Assembly: GCA_030549205.1 (NCBI GenBank)
Contig: JAUKTV010000002.1
Location: 3,658,001-3,722,000 of the forward strand
Direction: 5' to 3'
DNA from: Apiosordaria backusii
Taxonomy: Eukaryota > Ascomycota > Sordariomycetes > Sordariales > Lasiosphaeriaceae
Length of the DNA stretch: 64,000 nt
Shown: piece after piece, positions 21,216 through 33,119 of the stretch
Layout of the letters: every line of letters begins with the position of its first letter
Numbering within the stretch: the first letter of the stretch is position 1
Made by a program: the position numbers and the translations under genes
Notes under the pieces: model-generated
Databases searched by the model: none
The model's input: the letters and a program-made list of their open reading frames with translations, nothing else
Told to the model about the DNA's origin: nothing

Positions 21216-22639
21216 TTAGGCCTTGTTCTTCCTTCTCTTGCCGACCTGGGCCGAGAAACCAGTCTTGATGGCCTGGACGGAGCGACGCGAACCGCAAGAG
21301 TTGCAGGTGATGAAGCTGGGCCGTTGTTAGTGCACTGACTTGGGCATCAATGGAAGGAATAGGAGACGTACTAGAGACGATTCTCGCCCTTGGAGAGCTC
21401 GGTGTTAGGGGAACGACACGTCTTGCAGGTAACATATTCTATTGTCGAAGTGTCAGCGGTTGCCCCAGCGTGCGAAAATATTAACTCGGCAACATACCTA
21501 TAATATACGTGCGAAGAACGTTCTCGATCTGCTTCTGCTGGAAGCGACCTTTGATGACCAACCGTCTGGAACCGTCGACGGAACCGCTGGTACCCAACTC
21601 GGCAAAGAGGTAGGCTGTGACGTGCTCGTCGGCACGCTTCATGCGCTTGCAGATTTCGGCAAGGTTGGCGAAAATGGTCTTCTTGTTGCCTTCGCGCAGA
21701 CACTGGGGAGGAGGAATCTTGTAAGAGCGGGTCCCGGTCGAGGCGTGGTCGGGGTTCTTCTGCGACAGGAGGGCGAAAAATCTTGAAAGGAGGGGGCTGT
21801 AGCTCATGGTCTTGGACTCGTCGTGCTGCCAGATGCCGGTGCCCTTCTCCCAGTCACCCTCCTGCTCCTCAGACTCAGCGACGGCGTCCTCTTCGTCCTC
21901 CTTGCCCTCGATGTTGAGCTTCTCAAGCTTCTTGGCGAAGTCATCGTCGTCCTTGGCAACCTTCTTCTTCTTCTTTTTCTTGAGCGTGAGGTCGATGCCC
22001 TCCTCGCCGGCAGCGGGGGCAGCGGCGTCGTCGTCACCCTCAGCGGCCTCGACCTTGACCTTCTTCTTCTTCTTCTTCAAAAGGCTGAGGTCGAGCCCAT
22101 CAGCATCCTCGGCAGGGGGCGCGGCGGCAGGTGCTTGAGAAGCAGCATCAGTAAAGGCACCGAGAGCGGCGGAAAGAGGCGGCGTACGAGGGGTATGCGA
22201 CATGGCTGTCTCCTTGGTATCGTCGTTCGGTGAGGCAACCATGGTTACGCTGCCGTCTGCGTCAACTACAAGCTTCTCGTCGGTGAAGGCGACTGATTTG
22301 CGAGAGGCACGTCGTTGGAGGGAGGGTTCCTAACGATGTTAGTATTGGTGTTGAGTCGCAGTCGTGGTTGGCAAGTCGCTTCGGAACTAAAATTTCCGGA
22401 GGGGCAAGCGATTGTCGGGTTGGTGTCAAAGGAAGAGTTTCAACGGTCAAAGGGACAAGGGGAGGAGGGGTGTGTAGCCTCTCGGGTGGCGCAAAGGGAA
22501 AAAAAAAAAAAGGAGGGTTGTCTTGGAGGGGCAGTAAATTTACTGGAATTACTTGTCCCAGGGCAGAGAGTGGTCGGTTTTGGTGAGGGGAAACTGCGGG
22601 AAGTGAGGGCTAGGATGTAAAACTTACTTCAGTGCTCAT
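21216..22639 (-). CDS. SUI3: Translation initiation factor eIF2 beta subunit
   Basis: Four exons (22639-22628, 22329-21498, 21438-21372 and 21315-21216) give 1011 nt, 336 aa. The first exon is only four codons (MSTE), followed by a 298-nt intron. The start is fixed because the second exon continues upstream as [17 protein letters not shown], a conserved N-terminus. Lysine blocks (six and seven Lys, [11 protein letters not shown] and [11 protein letters not shown]) serve in binding eIF5 and eIF2B epsilon. The core includes [19 protein letters not shown] and [19 protein letters not shown]. The C-terminal C4 zinc ribbon is split over three exons (CKTC...CNSC). The protein is part of the eIF2 heterotrimer that delivers initiator Met-tRNA to the 40S subunit. 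Two K-blocks are clear where three are usual. Confidence 0.95.
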
Positions 22640-23340
22640 GTTTGGCCACGGATGTCATAGGGTTCTTGGATTTCTCGAAGATGTTCCTTGACTCTCCACC
22701 GCTTTTTTTCGCTAGTGAAGGAGGGATCGGGATGCGCTGGCTCGCGGGGTGCAATGGTTCTTGGGTTCACAACAGCCGTCTTTTCGCTTGGTTGCTTTCT
22801 ATTGCCTTGCTGGGTAGCAGATTAAGTGTGGTTTCTGTGTCAAGATGGTCGCCTCCTTCTGACTTGGCACCTTCTTCATGACGTTGGATTCACTCACTGT
22901 GACTCAGGCCCTCAGTCACCTGACAAGCGGGGGAGTTTTGGCTCACCGGCCACTGCCAGCTGATGATAACGATAAGATAAGCCTTTTGTGGTGAAGAGAC
23001 AGTGCGAGACAGTGCCCAACACTCCGTCTCGTTACAGGCAGGTGGTCTAAGTTCGCCCTGGCCCAAGCTGCCGCCAACAAGTGAATGAATGCTTGATTGC
23101 TCCATGCTTTGCTGCACCCATTCACCACTGCCCCGGCACCAGGAGTTCAAGGCATTCAAGAGTGCGACGAGAGGGCAACAATAACTGTGCAGAACCCACT
23201 TCAATATCAATTCACGAGTCCGCCTACCAGTGAAACCAACAATAACGAACAGTCGTACCTACATCGTGACGTACTCCCCGGCAGGCCACATCCTGCACCC
23301 CCTCCCCGCCTCATAGCCTTGCTCTCAGAAGCCCACAGTT
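22640..23340. other. Divergent promoter region between eIF2 beta and the Mim2-like gene
   Basis: About 700 bp with no gene. It must hold both promoters. CT-rich leader sequence precedes the ATG at 23341. No specific operator was recognised. Confidence 0.5.
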
Positions 23341-23752
23341 ATGTCCCTAAGCTCCATGATGGGGAGCACCTCTGATTCCTTTGTCATCTCCGACATGGCC
23401 CCTTCCTCAGACAACGACGACGTCGATTCCCTCCCATCCATCTCGAGCAGCATTCTCGATTCCGAGGACGAGTCGGACGCGCAGAGGGAGTGGGAGACAA
23501 GCTTGGAGCAACTGCAGTTGCTGCTGACAATGATTATCATGCCATTTGCGGGCAAATATTTCGGACGCAAGTTTGCCTACTGGAGTATGCTGTCCCCTCT
23601 CTGCTTGGTCATTTGATCTTTATCCTGCTAACACGAAACTCCTCATAGGCTGGGCACGATATATGGAATGGATGCACAACGTCGAGATTCGGTGGACAAA
23701 TAAGAAAGAGTTTGCGGCTGTGGGAGCTATACAAGCAGCGTCATCGTTATGA
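23341..23752 (+). CDS. Mim2-like small mitochondrial outer-membrane import protein
   Basis: Two exons (23341-23584 and 23649-23752) are split by a 64-nt intron with a GTATGC donor and ATAG acceptor. Joined they give 348 nt, 115 aa. The N-terminal half is acidic and Ser/Asp-rich (DSLPSISSSILDSEDESDAQ). Then come a Leu-rich helix (WETSLEQLQLLLTMIIMPFAG) and a KYFGRKFAYWSWARYMEW stretch across the splice site, ending in AAVGAIQAASSL. An acidic cytosolic tail plus one helix with a GKYFGR motif matches my recollection of filamentous-fungal Mim2. With Mim1 this protein forms the MIM complex that inserts alpha-helical outer-membrane proteins such as Tom20 and Tom70. The assignment rests on motif memory. 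The gene is too small for confident naming without a profile search. Confidence 0.65.
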
Positions 23753-24321
23753 CTTGGCGGTTTCACGGGCTGGGAAGAGCCATATTGAACAGTACATACT
23801 CTTTTCGACGACTGACTAGAAGCATTATATAAGGGGCGGCCCCGCGCGAAGCGTTCATGGCGTTATTGGGATATTGTCTACACACGGCGCAAAATATAGG
23901 AAAACAGGTGCATCTATGGCATATGAGGTTGCCGTTGAATGCACAGATAATACAAAACTGTTGGTATTCAGGTCGACATATCGACATTGTTGCTATTTTG
24001 ATGTGTACAACTCCAGGAGCTCCTCCTTTGCTTCCTAAACACAAGCCACATATTTACCAACCAAACAAAGAACCCCTTCCAAAGTCATATCCTTGGCCAC
24101 TCATTACATGCTCCCGGCCTGTGTTTCCATCATCATATTTCATTACCAATTCAAGGAAACCCGTCCTCTTCATAGCCCTCCCAGCATAATCATTATACCT
24201 CATTACGTTTTGCTTCCTCCTCTTCCAGTGAGAATAATATATTTTTCGCGCGCTTTCATGGTCTCGAACAGTCGTCAAAAGGCCTCAACCCGCGCAAAGG
24301 AGCCAAGATGTCAGCGCAAAC
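23753..24321. other. Convergent intergenic region between the Mim2-like gene and NCE102
   Basis: Nothing gene-like is seen. AT-rich sequence is consistent with two facing 3' UTRs. Confidence 0.5.
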
Positions 24322-24828
24322 TTATACACCAATCTGGCTCATAGTCGGACCAGTCCTCACACTACCACCCCCCCTACGGAAGCCCATCAGGCTGAGAACC
24401 AAGCCCGTCGTGAACAGCGTAAACAAGAACCACATAAACACTGTCGACGCCTGGATCTGTCTGCAGCGCTTCGTGTCGTCCGCGCTGCCGTAGGCGATCC
24501 AGTCACCCGCCTTGCCGGACGTGTCGGCGCAGTTCACAACCGTCAACTTGGCGGCCAGCACTACGGCAGCGATGAAGGCGAAGAGCGTGGACGCGGCGTC
24601 GAGTGCGAGAAGGCCGACGGGGTAGGCGATGCGCTCAACGATGGTGGAGACGAGACCGAAAAGGGCGGCGAGCCAGGTGAGGACCAGGACAAACATGGTG
24701 AAGTTGATGGCGGCTGTGGCTGACGAAGCGGCGGAGATGTTGGTAGCGATCACGTTGCCTATCAGGGCCGTGGTGATGAGAATGAAGAGGAGCTGCGCCG
24801 AGCGCAGGTAGAGCGGTGTTTTCTGCAT
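24322..24828 (-). CDS. NCE102: NCE102/MARVEL-domain eisosome protein
   Basis: A single exon encodes 168 aa. Four hydrophobic helices are visible: residues about 8-28 (SAQLLFILITTALIGNVIA), 40-60 (INFTMFVLVLTWLAALFGLV), 68-92 (YPVGLLALDAASTLFAFIAA) and 127-150 (ASTVFMWFLFTLFTTGLVLS). A cysteine-bearing loop (VVNCADTSGKAGDWIAYG) lies between the third and fourth. This is the arrangement of Nce102/Fhn1 proteins. They sit in the plasma-membrane compartment of Can1 (eisosomes), respond to sphingolipid levels and affect Pil1 assembly through Pkh kinases. The ORM gene at 49580 works in the same lipid homeostasis field but is not linked. Confidence 0.9.
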   Translation of the reverse strand: MQKTPLYLRSAQLLFILITTALIGNVIATNISAASSATAAINFTMFVLVLTWLAALFGLVSTIVERIAYPVGLLALDAASTLFAFIAAVVLAAKLTVVNCADTSGKAGDWIAYGSADDTKRCRQIQASTVFMWFLFTLFTTGLVLSLMGFRRGGGSVRTGPTMSQIGV

Positions 24829-26138
24829 GTTGGCGGTTTACTTGTGCGATGTAGCTGTCGTCGGGTGCGGCCTCGAGAAGGTATGGTAGGTAGGTTGGAT
24901 GAAATTGTGGTGTTGGCCTGCAGCGCAAAGGCTATAGGTAAGGTAGATGTTGTTTTTCTAGTTTGCGCTGAGAGATATAGTACGACTCGTGGAATAGCTC
25001 TGGTCTTGTAGGCGGACGGTTGACTATCTGGTGGAGGTAGCAAAAAAGCGAGTCGTCACTTTCTGCACGGATGATGGATGGTGTGGTTTTGACGGTGTGT
25101 AGAAGACTAGAGAAAAATCCACAGGCTTGGAGGGGCACTGGGGGGATGGTTCGGTTTTTAGGCTGGTTAGCTCGCATTAAATTTGGTCAATGGGGATGGA
25201 GGGTAGGAATACGGGCAGTATTATTAAGAAGCCGTCAATTACATATGATCAACAAAAAGAGCCATTACAACCCCAAGATATGGCCAGGGTGCCCGAGCGA
25301 GTGAAGAAAGAGCATCATCGAGCTGTCGCACTGCTTAAAAGTGGGGCAATGACGGCAGTTTCTGGTGGCAAACCGGCCCAAGCTCCCCTTGCCATTTCCC
25401 CCACAAGACACGTCTTGTCAACAGTGGCGCCTTCATCCACAACGCCAGATTCCTCTTTGTCTTCCGCAGTCCAAAACAGCTGCTCCAAAAGAAAACACTT
25501 CTCATCCACACGACTTTTCTGTGTCTCCATAGCCATGCGCCGAGATTACCGCCAGCTCCTCAGTCCACGCAAGACATTCTGTGATCTGCTACATGGATGG
25601 TGAAGGGTGACAAGGTCGGTTGGCCGGGACACACGCCACCTTTTTTTTTTCTGTTGAAGCCGCAATTCGTTAGCGCCATAGGGCCAATGATTCGATAAGC
25701 CGTGCGCCCCCTTGACAGCCTTCAACTTTTTTTGTTCTCTCTGACCCAGCAACGGCGATGCATGCATCGATTGCCGCGCGTGCAGCTGCTCCCCTTCCCC
25801 TCATTGTGTGAAACTCCGTTTCCAAAGCAGCGCCTCCCGGAACAATGGATCTTGATTTGCGTATCCATACGGAGTATCGCGGGATCCATCGAGTTCTCCG
25901 TGTCCGGTGAGGTGAGCATTCACTATTGTGTCTTGGCATCCGTTGGTGCTGTTGACTCCAAATGTCTTGGCGGCCTCTCTTCCTGTTGTAGAGGAATAGT
26001 GGAGGCCAATTCCGTACCGAATCACTCAATTGCCATGTCGGCATGTGCGTACATCATCAGCACGAGAAAGTAAACAATAGCTGTGTTCTTGTCTCAAGGC
26101 AATCAATAAAATCAGACTCGGACTCAAGCCTCATTTTC
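24829..26138. other. Intergenic: NCE102 promoter and 3' flank of the PNGase A gene
   Basis: About 1.3 kb without a recognisable gene. Contents include a T-run at 25640-25650. The near half should carry the NCE102 promoter. Frames of 120-140 codons around 25190-26070 show no family resemblance. Confidence 0.5.
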
Positions 26139-28583
26139 CTAGAGGAACACCCTCGGCCCTCTTGCTACCGCTTCACCAGAATCATATCCAGCAACTTGAA
26201 CATAGACGCCGTCGCCCTGATTCAATGTCACCTGAGACACCTTCTTAGGGCCGCCAACGATCACATCTCCTCCCATCCTCTTCCGGTCGTAGATGACACT
26301 TCCATTCACAGCTCCCACACTCCTCCAGTACAACTCTTCACCGTCACCTGTAAATTCAAATTCCTGGCTCGATTCACCCCATCCCGTGCTGCTCATCCCA
26401 TCCCCTGTCTGGCGGAACTCGGCCGTGCCCTCCTTGATCGTATACAATTTTGACCTTGCATATCCAGTGTCAAACGCCTCCAATCCTGTAGGAAACACCA
26501 TGCCTCCTCCCCAGCCATCGACCTCTACTTGCCTTCCCTGAATGGCATGAGCCCAAATACTCAAGTTACCTTGCTGTGACACTTCATAACTAGAATTGAC
26601 AAACAGCGGGTATTGATACAGCTCTTCATACCCTCCCCTCTGGCCGCCTTTCTCGAGGTCATTCGATATAAACCCCGCCTGATCTCTTCCTTCGATCACC
26701 AAGTCGTTGATGGAATGAAACCCATACTGAGAAATGACCCCCTGATTCGAATAGGCCAATTCCTGCACCCATTTGACCTCTTGTATCTTCTCCCTCCCCA
26801 TAAAAGCCGACACCTGCCCCTTGATCTCCAGCCTCCTCTTGACCACAATCGAATAGTTCAACGTCTCATTCCTGATAGCTTGCCCATCCAGTTTAGCCTC
26901 ACTACTCAGGACAATCTCCGGTTCCGCTGCTGTTACGAGCGGCTGTCTCAACCCAGTGGTGTTACACCCAGGGTCTTTCATACAAGCATGTTCATCCCTC
27001 CTGTCGTAATCCAACCATATAAACACCTTGCCCGTCACCACCCAGTTCTCCCCCACCTTCTCTGTCAACTTCCCATCTCTCCCCACCCCAGCAATCTTGA
27101 TCTCGAGCGTGTGCTCCCCCCCATCACACAGCAAAGGTAACCAAGGACTGATGTCAATCTCCTGCTCTTTGATATCAAACGCTTGGATTCCCGCGATCGG
27201 GCGGTGCAAACTGGGCACTACGCCCCCGGTGAAAATAACGGGGAACGGCCAGGAGACGCCGGCAAGCTGGCTGTCGATATAGAGCTGCACCTCCCTAAAG
27301 GGGGACAGGCCGGGGAGGTATTCGTCCCCGTCCCCGGTGAAAGTGGCCGTGTCGGACTCGAGGACGTTGGACCAAAAAAACTCTTCGTTTGCCTGGCCCG
27401 TGGTGGAGAGGGAGACGACTGCCCGGCGCATGTCGCGGGGTAGGGAGCCGGCGGGGAACGTTCTGACGGCGCGTTGGGAGGGGAGGGTGAATACGCTTGG
27501 GGAGTTGGTCGAGGATAGCTGGGCTGAGATGGGGAGGATGAGGTCGGAGGGGGGTGCCTGCTGGGCTTTGTTGGCGGGGAGGGGATTGGGGTCGTTGTAG
27601 AAGATGGCCGTCATGGTGGTGTTGAAGATGCCGGTGTATTTCTCGTCTGTTCATTCATGTGTGAGTATAGAAAACTGGTGGTGACAGGTGGAACGAGGGC
27701 TTACTGATTAGATTTCCCAAGTCGAATATCACTTTTTGGGGACGTTTCCAAAAGTACATGTACTGCGTCATATCCTTGAGATAGATCCAGCTTATACCGG
27801 GTGGGACGGTAGGTTGGGCCGTGGAGGTTCGCCCTGGAAACTCACTATCAACTTCTACCCTTCTACTACAACCACCAGAAGTAGGGTATACTTACAAACT
27901 TCCGTGTCGCCAAAGTACATCACCGCTAACCTGTCATATTGCCTTCCGACCGAGACGGAGCTGAAGTTCAACACCACTCTGTTGAAAGGGCAGTCAGGGG
28001 GTGTATAGTTCCCTTTTCAAGTCTTTTGTATCAGCACTGACATAGTAAATCAAGTCCCGTTGAGAAATGGAGTAGGGGGCATCAACAGACCAATAAACGG
28101 ATCACCATAACTCCACGCAAAATCCCTCCTCATGAGCAGCACTGTGCACAGTTTCGGAGTGTAGTCAATTCCATGCCTGGTTGAGCCATCACTGTCGGCT
28201 GGGCCGTCTGGCATTCGCACTGGCTGTGCGACTTCAAAGTTTTTGAGAACGGTGCGCGTGGGGGTTGGGGCCGTTGAGGTGGGCGTTGTCGGAGGGTCGT
28301 CATTTTGTGCTGCTCGAGATCTGATAGACTGCCAGAGATCATGAGAGTGGTGATCAGAAACTGCAGAAACTGAGATTGAAGATTCTGGTCGATGCTTTCC
28401 CGAACAACCGGCCTTGTCAATAGCAGAGATTAGAGTTAGTCCCACAATCAAGGCCGTTAGCCAGAGTAGAATCCGCCGTCGGGGCCGTTGGTTGGTGGGG
28501 GCAGTCGTGGCTGCATCAGTCAACGGACGTTGGATGGGGCCATCTTTTTGATCTTCATCGTAGTAGCTCTCGAGATCCGCCAT
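26139..28583 (-). CDS. PNGase A-type peptide N-glycosidase family protein, type II membrane-anchored
   Basis: Four exons (28583-28091, 28012-27896, 27833-27705 and 27646-26139) sum to 2247 nt, 748 aa. All phases agree, with introns of 78, 62 and 58 nt. The first donor is an unusual GTCTGT. After a short cytosolic Asp/Glu-rich segment, RRR precedes a helix LLWLTALIVGLTLISAI (about residues 37-55). The lumenal or extracellular part follows the plant/fungal PNGase A pattern: FEVAQPVRMP, FAWSYGDPF, YTPPDCPFNRVVLNFSSVSV, GRQYDRLAVMYFGDTEVWRT, STAQPT, KDMTQYM, KYTGIFNTTMTAIFY and PVIFTGGVVPSLHRPIAG. The plant enzyme removes N-glycans from glycoproteins. Activity of the fungal family is less established, so function is inferred. 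Several N-x-S/T sites fit a secretory route. Confidence 0.85.
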
Positions 28584-29411
28584 GATGGGTTGGCCATAAA
28601 ACGATAACCACCGCTGGAGAATGTACTGTTTATGAGTTGCCAGTTGGGATGGATTAATGTATTGCTACTAGCATAGTGTGGGGATGATGAACTTCCCCAA
28701 CTAAGAAAAACAAGCCAGCAGGACAGAGCACAAAACAAGAGACTTTTGAATAGAACCCAAAGAAAGGAAAGAACGGCAAACGATCATGTACATGTATGAA
28801 ATACAGACGCTGTGCTATGTGCAACGCTCCTATCTCTCCAAACTCCAGCTCAGACCAGCCCAAGTCATAGCCGCTTGCTTCCCTCCGTTTTCCGTACTCC
28901 AAACCCAGGTCGCATACATAATTTCAAAGGGTATATTAAGTAAGTAGGCGCAATTCAGCCATCATTAATCGACCAGCCGGTACTGAATCGTCAAGGGATG
29001 GCAATGTTGTCGGCTGTTATCTTCCCCCGCTCCTCTTGTGCAGGTTGACCAAAAGGGGAAAAGAAAGGCTTGGCGGCGGGGCAGCTCCGGCCACTGGAAG
29101 AGCGTCGAGATTCCCCCTCTGCAGTATTTTCGAGAAGGAGGGGAAGCTCCTAGAAGCTTTTGTCCGTTGACAACAGTGAAACCTCTAGGGTCTGTGTTTC
29201 ACCATGTTGCAAAGCTGACTTGTTCGTCAGGCGAGTCCTGACTCGACCTTTTCCTCCTGAGATGTCGTTTTGGCCCCACAATCCCGTGTGTGGGTCCCGA
29301 GAATCCATCTGCCACCAATTCCCATCCCGACCCGGAGCTTTCTCGGTGCGGCAAAAGTGGAGACTGCATCCGATCATGATCTCGGGCTCGGTTCGACGCA
29401 GCCCGTCAGGC
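28584..29411. other. Intergenic: promoter of the PNGase A gene
   Basis: About 830 bp without a gene. It holds the upstream region of the PNGase A gene and the 3' flank of the small conserved gene at 29412. Confidence 0.5.
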
Positions 29412-29807
29412 TCACGCGTTGTCCCAATACCTGGCCACAGCCTTCCTGGCAATCTGCTTGTCTGGCCAGGAGTCTTGGAAGTAATTGAAGACGGAGAACT
29501 CTTTTGATGACATGAGGTAGATGTCGGGCCGGGTTGCAACCTTGTTCCATATTTTGTTGTAGGCTTCGCCGATGATTTTCACAACGGTTGGCTCGGTGGC
29601 TCCCTCTTCGCTTTCTCGAGCGATTTCCAATGCATGCATGACCGACGGAGGTGTTACGTCCTCGCGGAGGATGGCTTCTTGTTCAAGCGTGAGATGGAAC
29701 GGGTTCGCCATAGCTGGGGGTTGTTGCTGCGATGGCGGCAAGGAAGGCAACATGGCGGGTGATTGTGATGCCATCGGAGTGGTTGATTGTTGATTCATCG
29801 TCATCAT
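29412..29807 (-). CDS. Conserved fungal protein of unknown function
   Basis: A single exon encodes 131 aa. The first 36 residues are low complexity (Met/Gln/Ser/Pro). From residue 37 a compact region reads FHLTLEQEAILREDVTPPSV, then HALEIARESEEG, AYNKIWNKVATRPDIYLMSS, KEFSVFNYFQ and RKAVARYWDN. The spacing of I-W-K and F-x-V-F-N-Y-F with a terminal RYWDN resembles a family of small uncharacterised proteins seen in many Pezizomycotina. No catalytic motif, signal peptide or membrane segment is visible. The structure is probably all-helical. Two other Met codons near the start are possible initiation sites. Confidence 0.7.
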   Translation of the reverse strand: MMTMNQQSTTPMASQSPAMLPSLPPSQQQPPAMANPFHLTLEQEAILREDVTPPSVMHALEIARESEEGATEPTVVKIIGEAYNKIWNKVATRPDIYLMSSKEFSVFNYFQDSWPDKQIARKAVARYWDNA

Positions 29808-32166
29808 GTATGAGAATCCTGGGTCGGTGATGAGATCCAGTGGTGATATGGCAGCTGAACAGCAAGGGCAGAAGGTAGGTAGCTGAATCTGGTCCGGGCA
29901 TCGAGAGCATTGTTATCGAAGGTACAAGAGGGGTGGAGGGGTTTATATGAGCGAGTGAAAGAAGTGAGTGAACCCTGGTTTTGATGAGCGGTAACTCGGC
30001 GTTTGATGTATGGCTGTCGTACAGGGGAGTGTGCTTGCTTCTGGGCTGAGCTTGACTCCTCGTTCGTCTCTGATTGGCAAGAGATGCCTCCCTTCTTATA
30101 TCAGATGACGACGCAAGCAAGATCCATGTTGGAGCGATGACAGGCACAAGTCGCAGGTGGATCAAAGCACACCAGTTTGCTCAGCCGCCGCCAGGTGGAT
30201 TCCTCCGTCTTCCGTGTCCAAGGGATATGCAGAAGATAGACATGAGCTAGAGGGAAAGACGTATTTCGTGCTCCATGGCCGAAAAGAAATGGAGCGTCTC
30301 GTAAAAGTGACAGCGGCACAAGCGTCTTGAGGCAAGGCAACGTCGGCGAGTGACACGGAGCTACCAGCCAGCCTCCATTTTTGTCCAGGGCCAAGCAACG
30401 TGCTAACCGATGTCTGAGAAACGCCGCCGGGCAAGCTACTCACCACACTATAAAAAAAACCATGTAACTCGTGCGTACCCTTTCCAAGATCCCAGCTAGA
30501 AACGTCTGTGTGAAACAAGGAATAACTAACCACATGAAATCGTGATAGGGATGAATAGGTGGGTGGAGGGTCGTTCATCCCATTCGTTTACATATGGCAA
30601 TCTCAACATTCTTGACACGACGGGATGCTTTGAGAGGCATTGTTTCGTATCATTGGGTTTGATTCACTGTGATCAGGCTTGCGAATTCTGAATCTGTGTC
30701 GGGTATCTGAGAACCAATGCTAATCTGCTTGAACGGATTCGTACATGCACAGATTCCTGCTCCAAGTCACAGCGGGTGTCTATCCACAGCGATGTTAGTA
30801 TGTATCGTAAGAGTTCACTTGTCTGCCAAGACATGTTGAATTTGTGGGATGGGGGCAAGATAGCTGAGGGCCTGAGCGGCGATCAGATACCTAGGGGAAG
30901 TCGGGGACTTCTCGGGGACCTGAAGGGCAGCTATCAAACGAGAGCTGCAACCATCAAACCTTATTCCTGAACCCTGTAGCGTTCAATTTGCACCAGGGGT
31001 CTAGCAAAGTCGACTGATGGCCGAAAGGCATGTTTCTGCTGATTTAGTGAACGCCGCAACGGGGTCAATTGATTTTCTGAAAGGGAACTCTGTTTCGGGG
31101 ACACGGGCTGCCTCCCGTGGGCGTTTGATATTCGCAGGCATTAGATGATGACGGGGTGGTGATGGTTGGCTTGACGATGAATCTGAGTCGTTACGGTTAG
31201 GGGATTCCGCGATGAGTGAAATCACGATTGGTATTGATGGCGTCATCCGTTTCATGACGTCCCAGAGTCGCGGGTGCGGTCACTGCCTGGTGAGCAAGTT
31301 TCAGGTTCCCAATCCCTGGGTGCGTGGCGACGGGAGACGTATCCTCTCACCGAGGAGACCATCCCATCCTGTTCAGACGCAGGGCCTTCCCGTTGACCGC
31401 CGTGACCGCCACGAGGGCAAACAGCGTGCGAGACATGATTCGAAGCCATAAACCTTGAAATTTGTCCAAATGAACAACCGTGATTGGCCCTCGTACGAAC
31501 GTTGCCCCTTAGCGTGAACCTTATTCTGACCTCTGCACCATCCAGTTCCACCGTCCCTAGCATTCCGCGCAGTTGTCTCCGCCTCCGACACTTCATCCCA
31601 CATCGCCCACCCGTTTGACAGGACTAGGCGCTTCCTGCGTCTCTGACGACATATATGTGGACCGCATCTAGCAACTTTGCCAGAGACCCCCGCCCACAAC
31701 CTCGTACGTCTTGGTTCTCCCTCGCTCAGCCTCCGCCTCAAGGCTCGGAAACCGACGATACCGAGCCCGGACGGCTCCGCGAAAGGACTACCGGGAGGGA
31801 GCCTGCGCGCACTAACCTCTCTTCCCTCAAGCAACCCGAGATCGTTGAGAAGCTTCCTCGTTTTGCCTTGCGCTCCGAGACAGAAAAAGCCTGTTTGCCG
31901 CGGAACTGTTCCGCAGTGTTGGGCAGGAAAAAACTGCCCTGAACTTAGACGCCTCCTCCATTTATCGTGCTTGACACATCCACAAAACCCCACATCGAAG
32001 GAAAAGACAACGTTACAAAGGTGATGTTACAATTCTATGAGGGAGGGGGTTCTCTAGACAAAATGCAGTTTTGACATACCATACCCAAAACGCCATCTTC
32101 CGTCATGCAACTGGCTCATGCACAGGCAGCCATTTGATACAGACAACACAAAGATGAGACGGTATT
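29808..32166. other. Intergenic, 2.4 kb, no firm gene
   Basis: No family-level protein was recognised on either strand. Frames overlap in several phases. One plus-strand frame at 31655-31942 (95 codons, ATG to TGA, beginning MWTASSNFARDPRPQPRTSW) has ordinary composition and could be a small gene, but it has no recognised relative and a competing frame covers the same bases. The left part should contain the promoter of the unknown gene at 29412-29807. Confidence 0.4.
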
Positions 32167-33119
32167 CTAGTCTAATGACTTCTTGTGTGGCCTGACCGGC
32201 CGCTTGCCGATTTGCCAGCCCCATCCCCGGAGGGTCTTGACAATCTTGGGAGTAATAGCTGCTGTGAGAGGAATGCGGAAGAAAATGAAGCTCTTATGAA
32301 TGGCATATGCCAACGCCAACTGTGTTGCCAAACCTGGGGAATAGGTCAGTTTAAAGCCGGGATACAGCAAAAAAAGCGGCATGTACTTACTCGCCCCCTC
32401 TCCCTTGTTTGCTTCCTCCGCTTCGGCCACACCGTGACCCACGAGCTCGGCCTCAGTCTGACCGGTGAGCCCCTGCTTTGCCTCCTTTAAAGATTTTCGA
32501 TACTCGTTCCATCGATTCTGAACTCTCTCTGGAATCACTTTCTTTGCGTTCGAGACCACAATCTCTTCAATATGGGCTGTTCAATACCAAGGCCATCAGT
32601 CAGCTTTATTGCTCTAGTAATATGTGTTGTACCAGGATACCACCTACCTATCTTCTCGGTGCCCACAGTCCGCACAAGAAGAAAGCAAAAGGGAAAGTCC
32701 AGGACGGACAAAGCCAGGTAAATTCCCATCGCTGTCCAACCGTACTCTCTTGACAGCTTTTTCAGCCTCTCGCGCAGGCTCAACGACTCGGCGGGCTTGG
32801 CCCCATTTTTGGCCGACTCGGAATCTCCTCGCCTGGCTTTGGAAGAGCGAAAGTTCCGTCGTGGTGTGAAGAAAGAGTTTTTGAGCTGCGTGCGCGGGGT
32901 GGCTCTTGGAAGACCCTTGCTGACAGCAGACTTTGTAGGTGTAGCTTGGCTAAGCTGTGATAACCTCGCCCTCTGATGCCATGGAAGCCTAGTGGTAGGA
33001 TTCCCCGGTGTTCTTTTGGCCCAAAACTGCCGACCAGCCGTATTCCGTGCGATAGTTCTCGTCGTCAATGCATTCCGCTCCACAAGGGCCTCGAGCGTGC
33101 CGAAAGCTGTTCGTAGCAT
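32167..33119 (-). CDS. DUF1279/FAM210-type mitochondrial membrane protein
   Basis: Three exons (33119-32648, 32576-32391 and 32333-32167) are joined by introns of 71 and 57 nt to 825 nt, 274 aa. The first 90 or so residues are rich in Arg, Ser, Thr and Ala and almost free of acidic residues, as a mitochondrial presequence should be. The core begins LRERLKKLSREYGWTAMGIY, continues LALSVLDFPFCFLLVRTVGT and resumes after a charged linker with LATQLALAYAIHKSFIFFRI, then PLTAAITPKIVKTLRGWGW. This is the DUF1279 domain shared by FAM210A/B of animals and Nat2 of yeast, inner-membrane proteins with unclear biochemical role. It is divergent from the AIM24-like gene, also of a mitochondria-linked family, across 1.27 kb. 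Confidence 0.85.

Noticed and set aside
31373..31993. 206-codon minus-strand frame in the gap before the DUF1279 gene
   Set aside because: Cys/Arg-rich composition without recognisable domains; antisense to the competing small frame at 31655.
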